NCBI GenBank assembly: GCA_041495845.1
Contig: JBGQDM010000007.1
Span: 1 to 52,723 of the forward strand
DNA: 52,723 nt
Reading direction: 5' to 3'
Source: JBGQDM01 sp041495845
Lineage (GTDB): Bacteria; Acidobacteriota; Terriglobia; Terriglobales; Acidobacteriaceae
Of the stretch, positions 1 through 7,206 are shown piece by piece. The notes under the pieces are model-generated. The model did no database searches. It saw nothing but the letters and a program-made list of their open reading frames with translations, and was not told the DNA's origin. The stretch's first letter is position 1; every line of letters begins with the position of its first letter. The translations under genes and the position numbers were made by a program.

Positions 1-5
1 CAACT

Positions 6-41
6 GCTGGAGTTGGCCCGCGATCTCCGCTCAAGTACACT
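6..41 (+). CRISPR. Terminal 36-nt type II-C CRISPR repeat (array continues left of the window)
   Basis: Only the last repeat is inside the window, preceded by five bases of the last spacer. It begins GCTGGAGTTGG and ends CAAGTACACT. It is recognised because it is complementary over nearly its whole length to the tracrRNA anti-repeat at 4564-4600. The pairing polarity means crRNAs are read from the plus strand, toward and opposite to the cas operon. The length and the GCTG start with a TAC-CT end fit type II-C repeats. The end hexamer TACACT could be a -10 element as in other II-C arrays that start transcription inside repeats; this is inference. The number of repeats cannot be seen. Confidence 0.85.
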
Positions 42-45
42 CGAC

Positions 46-72
46 CCCGCGTAAGCCCTTGGCTTACGCGGG
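46..72 (+). terminator. Hairpin between the CRISPR array end and cas2
   Basis: A perfect 12-bp inverted repeat (46-57 with 61-72, loop CTT) lies 4 bp past the last repeat and about 18 bp past the cas2 stop. It probably ends array transcription from one side and the cas operon from the other. There is no clean U-tract on either strand, so termination is inferred from position and stem strength. Confidence 0.5.
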
Positions 73-90
73 CTTAAAATTACTTCCCCG

Positions 91-429
91 CTAAAAAAGC
101 AGCATCTGCTCCTGCGGTTCTTCCGGTTTTCGCGGTCTTCTTCCGTAAAAAACCTCCATCTTCCCGAACTGGTGATCGGTCACCGCCATCAACCGCACCT
201 GCCCCAACGGCGGCACCGCCACGCGCACCGCCCGCCGGTGCGCTTCCGCCGCTTCCTCGCTGGCCACGTAGCGCGCGTACACCGAGTATTGCAACATCAT
301 GAACCCGTCCTTCAGCAGCGCCTTCCGGAACCGGGCATAGTTCCGCCGGTCCTCCCGTTCTTCTACCGGCAGATCAAACATTGCCATCAGCCACATGGGA
401 CGAAACGCCGAAAGCGCGATCCGCTGCAT
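91..429 (-). CDS. cas2: CRISPR-associated endoribonuclease Cas2
   Basis: 112 residues, the usual Cas2 size. The ferredoxin-like first strand reads MAMFDLP, with the conserved Asp at residue 19, followed by the basic RRNYARFRKALLKDG helix and QYSVYARYV. Cas2 dimers bridge two Cas1 dimers to capture and integrate new spacers. It begins 3 bp after the cas1 stop, so it is the third gene of a cas9-cas1-cas2 operon and is probably translationally coupled. Later in-frame Met codons at residues 12 and 15 could be alternative starts, but the first ATG gives the tightest spacing to cas1. The C-terminus (PEEPQEQMLLF) is family-typical. There is no csn2 or cas4 beside it, which fits subtype II-C. Confidence 0.95.
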   Translation of the reverse strand: MQRIALSAFRPMWLMAMFDLPVEEREDRRNYARFRKALLKDGFMMLQYSVYARYVASEEAAEAHRRAVRVAVPPLGQVRLMAVTDHQFGKMEVFYGRRPRKPEEPQEQMLLF

Positions 430-432
430 CGG

Positions 433-1323
433 CTACACCTCGGGCACCACCATTTCCTTCTCCCTGCCTTCAGAGACGCGCGCCAGGCTCGACGCCATCC
501 GTGCTGCAGCGTCGAACAGCGTTCGCTCCTCCCCTTCCAGCTCATAGCGCGCGAACATCGGCCGCAGCAGCCACGCCTTGGCTTCTTTCTCCAATGGCTG
601 CGTCGCGTCATGCTCCTGCACCCAGTCCCACACCGCCCGGTCCACCACCGGACGCAGCGGCTCCATCAGATCGCTGGCCAGGCAAAACGGATCGTAGCGG
701 TTGTGGTGCTCGAGGCCGAGCGCCGGATGTAGTCCCGCCGCGCACACCGCGCGCGCCACCACCGCCCGCAGCACCGCATATCCGTAATTCAGGTGCCGGT
801 TCTGGTCCGGGCCTTCCCGTCCGCGCCGGAAATGCGCGTCCGCGAACAGCAGCGGCCAGTATTTCCGTGCCGCCTGCGCTTCCAGGTTCTCCGGATCGCC
901 CGAGCGCACCCGCTCCGCCAGCATGCCCAGCCCGCCGTCGCTCCCCCGCACCCGTTCGAGCAGCCGCCCTTGGGCCCGCATCTTGGCCTGCACCAGTTGC
1001 TGCCACAAACGCTTCTTCACCGGTTCCTTCATTTCTGCCTGCTGCCGAAAGCGCTCCGCCTGGGTCGAGTGCGTCTCCAGCGGCAGCACCATCCCCGCCG
1101 GGGCGTGGTTGCTCCCGCTCAGCACCACCATCCCGCCCTTCTCCAGCAACCGCGTCATCACCGCCTGGCTCAGCACCACCTGCGGCGTCGCCAGCACCAG
1201 CACCGCCACTTCTTCCAGCGGTGTCGTCACCGTTTCGGCTCCGTCCCGCTCGATCACCAGTTGGTCGTAGCGCACGCTCAGCCGCGCCGCACTCTCGCTG
1301 ATCTCTACAATGCGTTCAGTCAC
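433..1323 (-). CDS. cas1: CRISPR-associated endonuclease Cas1 (type II)
   Basis: 296 residues, the usual length for type II Cas1. It is the metal-dependent integrase of spacer acquisition. The acidic/His catalytic set is visible: Glu148 in NLEAQAARKYW, His206/207 in LGLEHHNRYDPF, and Glu221 in DLMEPLRP. The N-terminal half is beta-rich and dimerising, the C-terminal half helical. The start is GTG at 1323, overlapping the cas9 stop by 8 bp (GTGACTGA) with a purine-rich GAGGTG upstream, so translation is probably coupled to cas9. All catalytic motifs are intact, so adaptation looks functional. Confidence 0.96.
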   Translation of the reverse strand: MTERIVEISESAARLSVRYDQLVIERDGAETVTTPLEEVAVLVLATPQVVLSQAVMTRLLEKGGMVVLSGSNHAPAGMVLPLETHSTQAERFRQQAEMKEPVKKRLWQQLVQAKMRAQGRLLERVRGSDGGLGMLAERVRSGDPENLEAQAARKYWPLLFADAHFRRGREGPDQNRHLNYGYAVLRAVVARAVCAAGLHPALGLEHHNRYDPFCLASDLMEPLRPVVDRAVWDWVQEHDATQPLEKEAKAWLLRPMFARYELEGEERTLFDAAARMASSLARVSEGREKEMVVPEV

Positions 1324-4300
1324 CGACGGGGTTCACCTCCCCCAGCGGCCCCACTTCCACCTTTCGGCAGCCCCAAATACGCAACTGATCCTCCGTGCGT
1401 AGCCGCACCCATTCGTTCGTCTTTTTCAGATCAGTGATCGGTCGTGCATCCGTGTGTCGCGCGAAGACAAGATCTCCCTCACTGATTCCGTGGACCACCA
1501 ACAGGTTTCTCTCCTTCCTCTTCTCGTCCCACATCTCCACCATGTCTCCGCCCATCAGCGAGAACTGGAACTTCCAGTCAGGCGAGTCCGGCAGGAATTT
1601 CTCGATGACCGGCTTCTTCCTCCTTAGTCGCTCCACCGCGTCCAGCCGGCTCACTACCATTCCTTCCCACCGGTCCTTCCCCCGTTTTTCCGTCGCGAAC
1701 AACGCAATGTGGTGGTTCCCTCCCGTCACCACCTGCCGTTCCCGGGTTCCTGACCCAATCGGCTGCGGCTTTTCCTTCACCCGCAGCCGCACCCGCCGGA
1801 TCGGAATCCGTGCTCCGCTCTTCGCCACCAGGTATGGCCAGTTGTTTTCCAGCTTCTTGGCGTTGTTCCCCACCTCCGCCAGTTTCGCCGCCACCGCTGC
1901 CCGCACTTTCGGGTCCACGATGGCTGCGAGCTGCGCCTGGCTCACGGTTCCCTTGCTGCTCAGCAGGTGCACCGGCTTTCTTACGTGGGCTGTCCCATCG
2001 CTCCTCACCTTGCTGTAGTTCGTCTCTTCGTGCAGCGGCCCGTGCAGCTTGTGTTCCAGCCGGTGTGACACGTGAATCCCGAGAATCTGTGGCCGCACTT
2101 TCTCCACGAAATCCACCCACGGCGGCTGCAAGCTCTTGCCCGAGATACGCGCGTTTCCCGTCGGCCCTTGCGCCGATGCCCGGCTCAACTCCTGGATGAT
2201 TCCTGGCGAACTCAGCGCAATTACCACCGCATCCACGGCGTGGTGCCGGTGATCGGTGCGGGGCTTTCCTTTGCTCCCGTCCGGCGCCGGCGCGCCCCCT
2301 TCCCGCAGAATCGCTTCTAATCCCCACGCTCGCCGCAGCGTCGCCGTCACCATCCCCGAGGACGAATACACCGCCCGCCGCGTCTCCCCGTTCCCTTGCA
2401 CATCCCGCCCGCCATACAGTTCGCCCACATACCGCGCCGCCAGCTTGCTCACGTAGCGCGTGTCCTGCAGCCGCCGCGCGGTGAACGCCTTCATCTCGTC
2501 CGCGCTCTTCAGTTCAAACCGCTCCAGTTTGGCCCGGTTCTTCAGCTTCCGGACTCTTTCCAGCAGCGCCTTCCAACTTTCTTCATCGCCGCCAAAGGCC
2601 TCAAACGGCGTCCGGCTGTGCTTCAGCGCATTGCACTCCCGGCAGGCCAGTGTCTTGTTCCCAAACGAATCATCTGGGAACCGGCTCTTCGGCAGGATGT
2701 GTTCCACCTGCACGCCACCGTCCCCGTTGAACAGGGCCGCCAGCGTCCCTAGGCTCCGCCCGCAGTAAACGCAAATGCCGCCGCACTCCCCGTGCAGCAG
2801 CGCCATCTCCTTGTCTTTGCTCTTCGGCTCGGTCATTCCCGTTTCTTTCGTGATCGCAGCCGCCGCACCCTCCCGCCGCTTCTCCTGTTCCCGCATCCCC
2901 TTCCATGCCAGATACCGTTGCTCGGCATTCGACTTCAAATCGCGCGCCAGCTCGATCCGGGTTTCCTGCGGCTTGCCATGCTTCCTCACAATCGCGTTGA
3001 CCACTTTCTTCAGTTCCGTCAGCGCCCGTTTCACGGCGGGGTTCGGGATTTGCGGCAGCACGTCCTCGACCGGCGGCAGAAAATCTTTCGCTTCTCCTCC
3101 CGAAAAACGGTTCCCGTACACATCCGTCTCCGCCGTCTTAAACGGCACACCCTCCTCCATCCGCGGCAAAATCTTTCGCAGCGCCTTCAGCGACAAACGG
3201 CTGTAACCATCCTCCGGTTCTGTGTCCGCCAGCACCATCGCCTGCTCCGGCGTGAGCTCAAACTTCAGCTCGGCCACTTGCCGCATCTCTTCTTCGCTTT
3301 CCGTGCGCATCCATTTCCCAACCACTCGCTGCCGTTCGCGTTCCTCTATGGCGGCCCAGCGGTAGCCGAACGCTTTCAGCATCGTTGCCGCCGTCCGGTT
3401 TCCCCGCAGCTTCCTCTCGCCCCCGCGCTCCAGGTTCAGCCGCACTTCTTTCGCCAGGCCTAGCAGTTTCCGGATGGCTGCGAAAGTAAGGTCACCTTTG
3501 TTCTCCAGTTCCTGCGCCAGCTTCTGCCGCTGCTCTGCCGTCAGGTCGTGCTCGGCGAAATCTGCCGTCACGTACTTCAGGTCGTTCACCTTCTGCAGCA
3601 GCCGGAAACGCTGCGCCTCCAGCGACGCCACCGGCGCCCGCTTTTCCCCGCGCTCCAGTTCGCACTCGCCGATCGCCCCCGCATTCATCGCGATCGGGCG
3701 CTGGAAAAACAGCAGGCGCCGCACCCGTTCCCTGAACTCCGCCGTAAGCACGCTCGCGTGGAACTCTGACTGCCTCGCCCAGATTTTCTCGAACTCTTCC
3801 TCATACATCTTTCGCCCCGTCCATCGGTCTCGGATGCGCGCCTCCGTGGGATCTCGGCCCGCAAAATACTCCCCCAGGGTCCGGGCTCTGCTCGTCTCGA
3901 TCTCCCGCGCCAGGTTCGCAATCTCCGCTTTCACCTGGCTCTTGTCCCCCGCGTCCTTCTTGGTCGCCTTCTTCCCCTCTTCCTCCGCCTTTGCCTTCAG
4001 GCTGCGTCCCTCTTTCCGGTTACTCTTGAACCCCCGCCGCTGGCCCAATTGATAGAGCACCCGTCCCAGTTCATCCAGTTCCAGCCTTTCGTCCAGCGCG
4101 CGCCCCCGCATCAGGTACGGCAGCACCTGTTCAAAGCGATGGTCGGCGGAGATCGCCCGCAGCTTCGTGCGCCATCTCGCCCTAAGCTCTTGGTCGAGCT
4201 GCTCCAGACTCGCGTGCCGGCCGGCGCTGTCGCATGCCGTCCCAGGCAGCAGCCCCGCGTCTTGCAACGCGCGAAATAGATCGCGCGCCCGCGCCGCCCG

Positions 4301-4519
4301 CCGCCGGATTTGCCGCCGCTGCAGCCGCGCCATCCGCCGCTGCACGTTCTTCGACGAGCCTTCCTCGCCCTTCATGAATTTGTTTGGATCCACTCCCGGG
4401 TCAAATACCCGCACTCCGCAATCCACCAGCATTTTTCCGCCCCGGTCTAACAGCGCCCATCCCACCGAAGCCGAACCGAGGTCGAGTCCCAGCGTGTATG
4501 CATTCGCTCTTTGTGCCAT
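1316..4519 (-). CDS. cas9: Cas9, compact type II-C RNA-guided DNA endonuclease
   Basis: 1067 residues, in the compact II-C range. RuvC-I carries Asp13 (LGLDLGSASVGWAL), followed by an Arg-rich bridge helix (RRMARLQRRQIRRRAARAR, about 60-85). RuvC-II carries Glu523 (TRIELARDLKS) and RuvC-III His760 and Asp763 (DHRHHAVDAVV). The HNH domain has His607 (QVEHILPKS) and Asn630, and four Cys (583, 586, 626, 629) that should bind zinc, as in a subset of II-C enzymes. All catalytic residues are present. The start ATG at 4519 has a strong AAGGAGG site 4-5 bp upstream (4524-4530). First gene of cas9-cas1-cas2; the tracrRNA gene lies head to head upstream. PAM preference cannot be read from the sequence. 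Confidence 0.97.
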   Translation of the reverse strand: MAQRANAYTLGLDLGSASVGWALLDRGGKMLVDCGVRVFDPGVDPNKFMKGEEGSSKNVQRRMARLQRRQIRRRAARARDLFRALQDAGLLPGTACDSAGRHASLEQLDQELRARWRTKLRAISADHRFEQVLPYLMRGRALDERLELDELGRVLYQLGQRRGFKSNRKEGRSLKAKAEEEGKKATKKDAGDKSQVKAEIANLAREIETSRARTLGEYFAGRDPTEARIRDRWTGRKMYEEEFEKIWARQSEFHASVLTAEFRERVRRLLFFQRPIAMNAGAIGECELERGEKRAPVASLEAQRFRLLQKVNDLKYVTADFAEHDLTAEQRQKLAQELENKGDLTFAAIRKLLGLAKEVRLNLERGGERKLRGNRTAATMLKAFGYRWAAIEERERQRVVGKWMRTESEEEMRQVAELKFELTPEQAMVLADTEPEDGYSRLSLKALRKILPRMEEGVPFKTAETDVYGNRFSGGEAKDFLPPVEDVLPQIPNPAVKRALTELKKVVNAIVRKHGKPQETRIELARDLKSNAEQRYLAWKGMREQEKRREGAAAAITKETGMTEPKSKDKEMALLHGECGGICVYCGRSLGTLAALFNGDGGVQVEHILPKSRFPDDSFGNKTLACRECNALKHSRTPFEAFGGDEESWKALLERVRKLKNRAKLERFELKSADEMKAFTARRLQDTRYVSKLAARYVGELYGGRDVQGNGETRRAVYSSSGMVTATLRRAWGLEAILREGGAPAPDGSKGKPRTDHRHHAVDAVVIALSSPGIIQELSRASAQGPTGNARISGKSLQPPWVDFVEKVRPQILGIHVSHRLEHKLHGPLHEETNYSKVRSDGTAHVRKPVHLLSSKGTVSQAQLAAIVDPKVRAAVAAKLAEVGNNAKKLENNWPYLVAKSGARIPIRRVRLRVKEKPQPIGSGTRERQVVTGGNHHIALFATEKRGKDRWEGMVVSRLDAVERLRRKKPVIEKFLPDSPDWKFQFSLMGGDMVEMWDEKRKERNLLVVHGISEGDLVFARHTDARPITDLKKTNEWVRLRTEDQLRIWGCRKVEVGPLGEVNPVGD

Positions 4520-4528
4520 GTAGCCTCC

Positions 4529-4557
4529 TTGACAAGATGCCTGGGCCCAGTTACTGT
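4529..4557 (+). promoter_or_regulatory. tracrRNA promoter (sigma-70 type)
   Basis: A consensus -35 TTGACA (4529-4534) is followed, after exactly 17 bp, by TACTGT (4552-4557), which keeps the T, A and final T of TATAAT. The expected start, 7 nt downstream, is A4564, the first base of the anti-repeat. The -35 box overlaps the cas9 ribosome-binding site on the other strand, so the two divergent transcripts may interfere. Confidence 0.75.
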
Positions 4558-4563
4558 CGGCTT

Positions 4564-4668
4564 AGTGTACTTGAGCGGCGATTGCTGGCCGTATTCTAGT
4601 AAGCTTTCGTCGTAAGGTATCGCCAAAAGCGTAACCTCGGAACGCCCTCTCGGGGGCGTTTCTTTTTT
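4564..4668 (+). ncRNA. tracrRNA for the type II-C Cas9
   Basis: About 105 nt. The 5' part (4564-4590) matches the reverse complement of the CRISPR repeat at 24 of 27 positions; one of the three differences still allows a G-U pair. Pairing resumes at 4596-4600 with the first five repeat bases after a bulge. The middle (4601-4639) holds short stems for the nexus, including a GGT...ACC-closed hairpin with CGC/GCG inside (4616-4636). The 3' end is a Rho-independent terminator: AACGCCC (4641-4647) pairs with GGGCGTT (4654-4660), followed by a T-run at 4663-4668. The gene is divergent from cas9 and lies between it and rsmG. Confidence 0.88.
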
Positions 4669-4747
4669 GCAACAACCCGGCGCTCGGGCAACCCCCGCCG
4701 AATACCAGTAGCCCAACCCGCAATCTGAGATCTACAATCTGAAATCC

Positions 4748-5494
4748 ATGGACTCCGCCCGCATCGCCGCCCTGCTCCAGCCTTTTCTCGGCGACGCGGT
4801 TCTCTCCCCCCAGCAACTGGCCGATATATCTATCTACATCGATCTACTACTCAGCTGGAACGCCCGCATCAACCTCACCGCCGTCCGCCAGCCCGACGAG
4901 ATCGTTACCCGCCACTTCGGCGAATCTTTCTTCGCCGCCCGCCACCTCTTCCCGCATGGTTCGTATCAGGGCACGGCTTCAGCCGTGCCGGAAAGTCGCC
5001 CTGACAAACGCGCCTTCAGGCGCGGGGACGCGGCCACTCCAGGCAGCTTGGCTGACCTCGGCTCCGGCGCCGGCTTCCCCGGACTTCCCATCAAGCTCTG
5101 GGCCCCCACCCTCCACGTCACCCTCATCGAATCAAACCAGAAGAAGGTGGCCTTCCTCCGCGAAGCCCTCCGCGCCCTGAAATTGACGAGTAATAAATCG
5201 ACCGCCATCGATGTATTCCCCGCCCGCGCCGAAGCTCTCGTAAACAAAGCTCTCGTAAACGAAGCTCTGGGCCGCCAATTCGACGTGGTCACCCTCCGCG
5301 CCGTCGAGCGCTTCGAGCGCGCCCTCCCCGTCGCCGCCGCGCTCACCGCCCCCGCCGGCTGCCTCGCCCTCCTCATTGTGGAGGACCAAGCCACTGCAGT
5401 TCCGCCGCAGCTCCCCGCCTTCACCTGGGACACTCCCCTTCGTGTGCCTGCCTCCGCTCGCCGCGTCCTGCTCGTCGGTCGCCGTAGCATCTGA
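4748..5494 (+). CDS. rsmG: 16S rRNA (guanine527-N7)-methyltransferase RsmG (GidB) with an in-frame insertion
   Basis: 248 residues, longer than the usual 205-220. It methylates G527 of 16S rRNA using SAM. The N-terminus (ISIYIDLLLSWNARINLTAVR, then EIVTRHFGES) and the SAM motif (LADLGSGAGFPGLPIKLW, about 101-118) are typical. Residues 71-100 are an extra segment encoded by two palindromic repeats at 4963-5023. Further on, a 15-bp tandem duplication (5231-5260) gives ALVNKALVNEALG. There is no clear ribosome site; the upstream stretch holds a CAATCTGAGATC/CAATCTGAAATC repeat ending at the ATG. It leads the rsmG-parA-parB cluster typical of origin-proximal DNA. Confidence 0.93.
   Translation: MDSARIAALLQPFLGDAVLSPQQLADISIYIDLLLSWNARINLTAVRQPDEIVTRHFGESFFAARHLFPHGSYQGTASAVPESRPDKRAFRRGDAATPGSLADLGSGAGFPGLPIKLWAPTLHVTLIESNQKKVAFLREALRALKLTSNKSTAIDVFPARAEALVNKALVNEALGRQFDVVTLRAVERFERALPVAAALTAPAGCLALLIVEDQATAVPPQLPAFTWDTPLRVPASARRVLLVGRRSI
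4963..5023 (+). repeat. REP-like palindromic repeat inside rsmG
   Basis: Two hairpins lie within the coding sequence: a 9-bp stem (4970-4978 with 4981-4989) preceded by GTATCAG, and GCGCC-TTCA-GGCGC (5010-5023). The first matches, in reverse complement, the intergenic element at 18216-18243, and its TGCCCTGATAC end recurs near 11786-11800. The reading frame passes through without a stop and adds about 30 residues before the SAM-binding motif. Confidence 0.75.
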
Positions 5495-5930
5495 CAGTGG
5501 GAGAAGTCCCCGAACTAGCCCGCTCGGACCTCGGCCAACAACTGCCCAGCCCACCCAAAGTGGGACGTCAGCTCTTCTCACCGCCCTTCCCCAGGAATCA
5601 TCCTCGACACGGAATCCGAAGAGGCAAGCATCAGCCAAGTCACCCTGTGGAGCAGCACCGCCGTTTCCACCCGAAAATTCGCGCCTGTGGTAAACCAGTA
5701 TGCCTCCTTTTACCGGTTAGGTGGCCCAGCCATCCCAACCCTAACCGCGCCCCTCCCACCAAACGCTCAGGCCCTCCAAGTCCCACCCGCTCCAGCCCCG
5801 AACCAAGACAGTAAACCAGCCCATAGGCCCGAACCACACTAGTAAACAAGTGGGAAACATTCCCACAATTTCCCCAATTAACTCGGGATTATCACCACAG
5901 ACGAGCCAGCTAAACCAGCCAAAGTGGGAC
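5495..5930. other. Gene-free stretch with iterated words and a 17-bp palindrome
   Basis: No convincing gene. The word TAAACCAG occurs at 5691-5698, 5812-5819 and 5911-5918, with a variant TAAACAAG at 5843-5850. AAAGTGGGAC occurs at 5557-5566 and 5921-5930. A perfect inverted repeat GTGGGAA-ACA-TTCCCAC lies at 5850-5866. No DnaA boxes close to consensus were seen. Confidence 0.5.
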
Positions 5931-5965
5931 GATGTGGCAGTCTTGACCAAAATCTCCAAGTCAAC

Positions 5966-6070
5966 GTTCCGCCGGAACATAGACGCGATTGCGTGCAAAT
6001 CATCGCTATGTTCCGCCGGAACATCCGGCAGCCCAGGCGAACAAGATCAACCCAAGTGTTCCGCCGGAAC
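5966..6070. promoter_or_regulatory. Three parS-like palindromes upstream of parA
   Basis: GTTCCGCCGGAAC occurs exactly at 5966-5978, 6010-6022 and 6058-6070, the last two extended to TGTTCCGCCGGAACAT or close to it. Centres are 44 and 48 bp apart. The arms resemble the usual parS half-sites (TGTTyCAC/GTGrAACA), but the half-sites are 3 bp apart instead of 4 and the core is different. Location just upstream of parA-parB supports a centromere or autoregulatory role. That ParB binds them is inference. Confidence 0.65.
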
Positions 6071-6158
6071 ATTGTGCAAGTTGCACCAACATTCGGCATT
6101 GCGTTTCAATTTCGCACACGATATTCTCCGCCTATCTCTCGGCATCTCCCGGACTTCG

Positions 6159-6953
6159 ATGGCAAAAGTGATTGCGGTAGCCAACCAGAAAGGTGGCGTC
6201 GGCAAGACTACGACTGCCATCAACTTGGCGGCGTCGTTCGCCGCCGCGGAAGTCAACAGCCTGCTCATTGATTGCGATCCGCAATCGAATGCCACCAGCG
6301 GGCTTGGCCTGATCAAAGATCCGGATCGGGTCAACACTTACGACGTGCTCCTGGGCGCAGCTTCGGCGGAGCAGGCGCTGCAGGCCACCGAACTCGAGCA
6401 ACTCTGGCTGATTCCCTCGCACAAGAACTTGATCGGCGCGAACCTGGAGCTGGTCGCGGCGGAGAGGCGTGAGTTCCGGCTGCGCGATGCGCTGGCGCCA
6501 CTGCGCGAGCGCTTTCAGTACGTGGTGCTGGACTGCCCGCCCGCGCTGGACCTGTTGACTCTGAACGCGCTCGTCGCGGCCGACTCGGTTTTGATCCCCA
6601 TGCAGGCGGAGTACTTCGCACTCGAAGGGATCAGCGAGCTGCTGGACACTATCGAGCGGATTCGGGCGGCGCTGAATCCTCAGCTGGAGATTGAAGGCGT
6701 GGTGCTCACCATGCTGGATGAGCGAACCAACCTGGCGCAGCAGGTGATCGCGGAGCTGAAGAAATTTTTTGGGGAGCGGCTGCTGACCACCTCGGTGCCG
6801 CGGAACATTCGGTTGGCGGAAGCGCCCAGTCACGGGAAGCCGGCGTTGCTCTACGACGTGAGGTCGCGGGGCGCGGAGAGTTATATCCGGCTGGCCAAGG
6901 AAATTCTGGGGAGACATATGGCGCAGGCGGTGGAGTTGGAGCAGGCGGGATAG
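6159..6953 (+). CDS. parA: Chromosome-partitioning ATPase ParA (Soj)
   Basis: 264 residues from ATG 6159. The protein opens directly with the deviant Walker A motif (VANQKGGVGKTTTAINLAAS, Lys at about 10 and 15), then the IDCDPQSNATSGLG switch, VLDCPPALDLLTLNAL, and the C-terminal SHGKPALLYD segment typical of Soj. It moves ParB-parS complexes by ATP-driven DNA binding. An open frame runs upstream to 5850, but that part reads through the palindromes and looks non-coding, so the ATG before the Walker motif is chosen. No clear Shine-Dalgarno is visible. parB follows after a 253-bp gap filled with repeats. Confidence 0.95.
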   Translation: MAKVIAVANQKGGVGKTTTAINLAASFAAAEVNSLLIDCDPQSNATSGLGLIKDPDRVNTYDVLLGAASAEQALQATELEQLWLIPSHKNLIGANLELVAAERREFRLRDALAPLRERFQYVVLDCPPALDLLTLNALVAADSVLIPMQAEYFALEGISELLDTIERIRAALNPQLEIEGVVLTMLDERTNLAQQVIAELKKFFGERLLTTSVPRNIRLAEAPSHGKPALLYDVRSRGAESYIRLAKEILGRHMAQAVELEQAG

Positions 6954-7032
6954 ATCGATTGAGATCGATATAGTTCGACGAATTGAGAAGCGATTGTAGA
7001 AGTCAGATTGCAGATTGCAGAAGTGAAGGCAA

Positions 7033-7080
7033 GTCCTAAAACGCAGAGGACGCGGAGAAAGGCCGCAGAGAACGCAGAGA
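7033..7080 (+). repeat. Intergenic repeat, CGCAGAGGACGC family, copy 1
   Basis: TCCTAAAACGCAGAGGACGC followed by GGAGAAAGGCCGCAGAGAAC, in the parA-parB gap. Related copies are at 26526-26579, 40434-40486 and 41822-41873. A separate ACGGATT-ACACGGATT word follows at 7142-7170, as it also does after the copy at 26526. Confidence 0.7.
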
Positions 7081-7206
7081 CAACCATTGGCTGCTAGTGA
7101 GAAAAGCTTTAACCACTAAGGGCACGAAGGGGCACCACGGCCACGGATTTTACGGATTTACACGGATTTTGGATCGGCGTCAGATTTCAGAAAGGCGGAG
7201 CAGGCG

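Noticed and set aside
172..732. Long plus-strand open frames across the cas2-cas1 region (and similar ones over cas9)
   Set aside because: They are antisense to clearly recognised cas genes, have His/Arg/Pro-rich composition typical of shadow frames in GC-rich DNA, and show no motif.
1..4750. csn2 or cas4 gene near the cas operon
   Set aside because: No such frame exists in this part; the locus is complete as subtype II-C. Genes left of base 1 cannot be judged.
5850..6158. N-terminal extension of ParA by 103 residues
   Set aside because: It translates the palindromes and iterated words, has no ParA-like sequence, and the Walker A motif normally lies at the very N-terminus.
5495..6158. Replication origin in the rsmG-parA gap
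   Set aside because: The gene context is origin-like, but no cluster of TTATCCACA-type DnaA boxes or AT-rich unwinding element was found.
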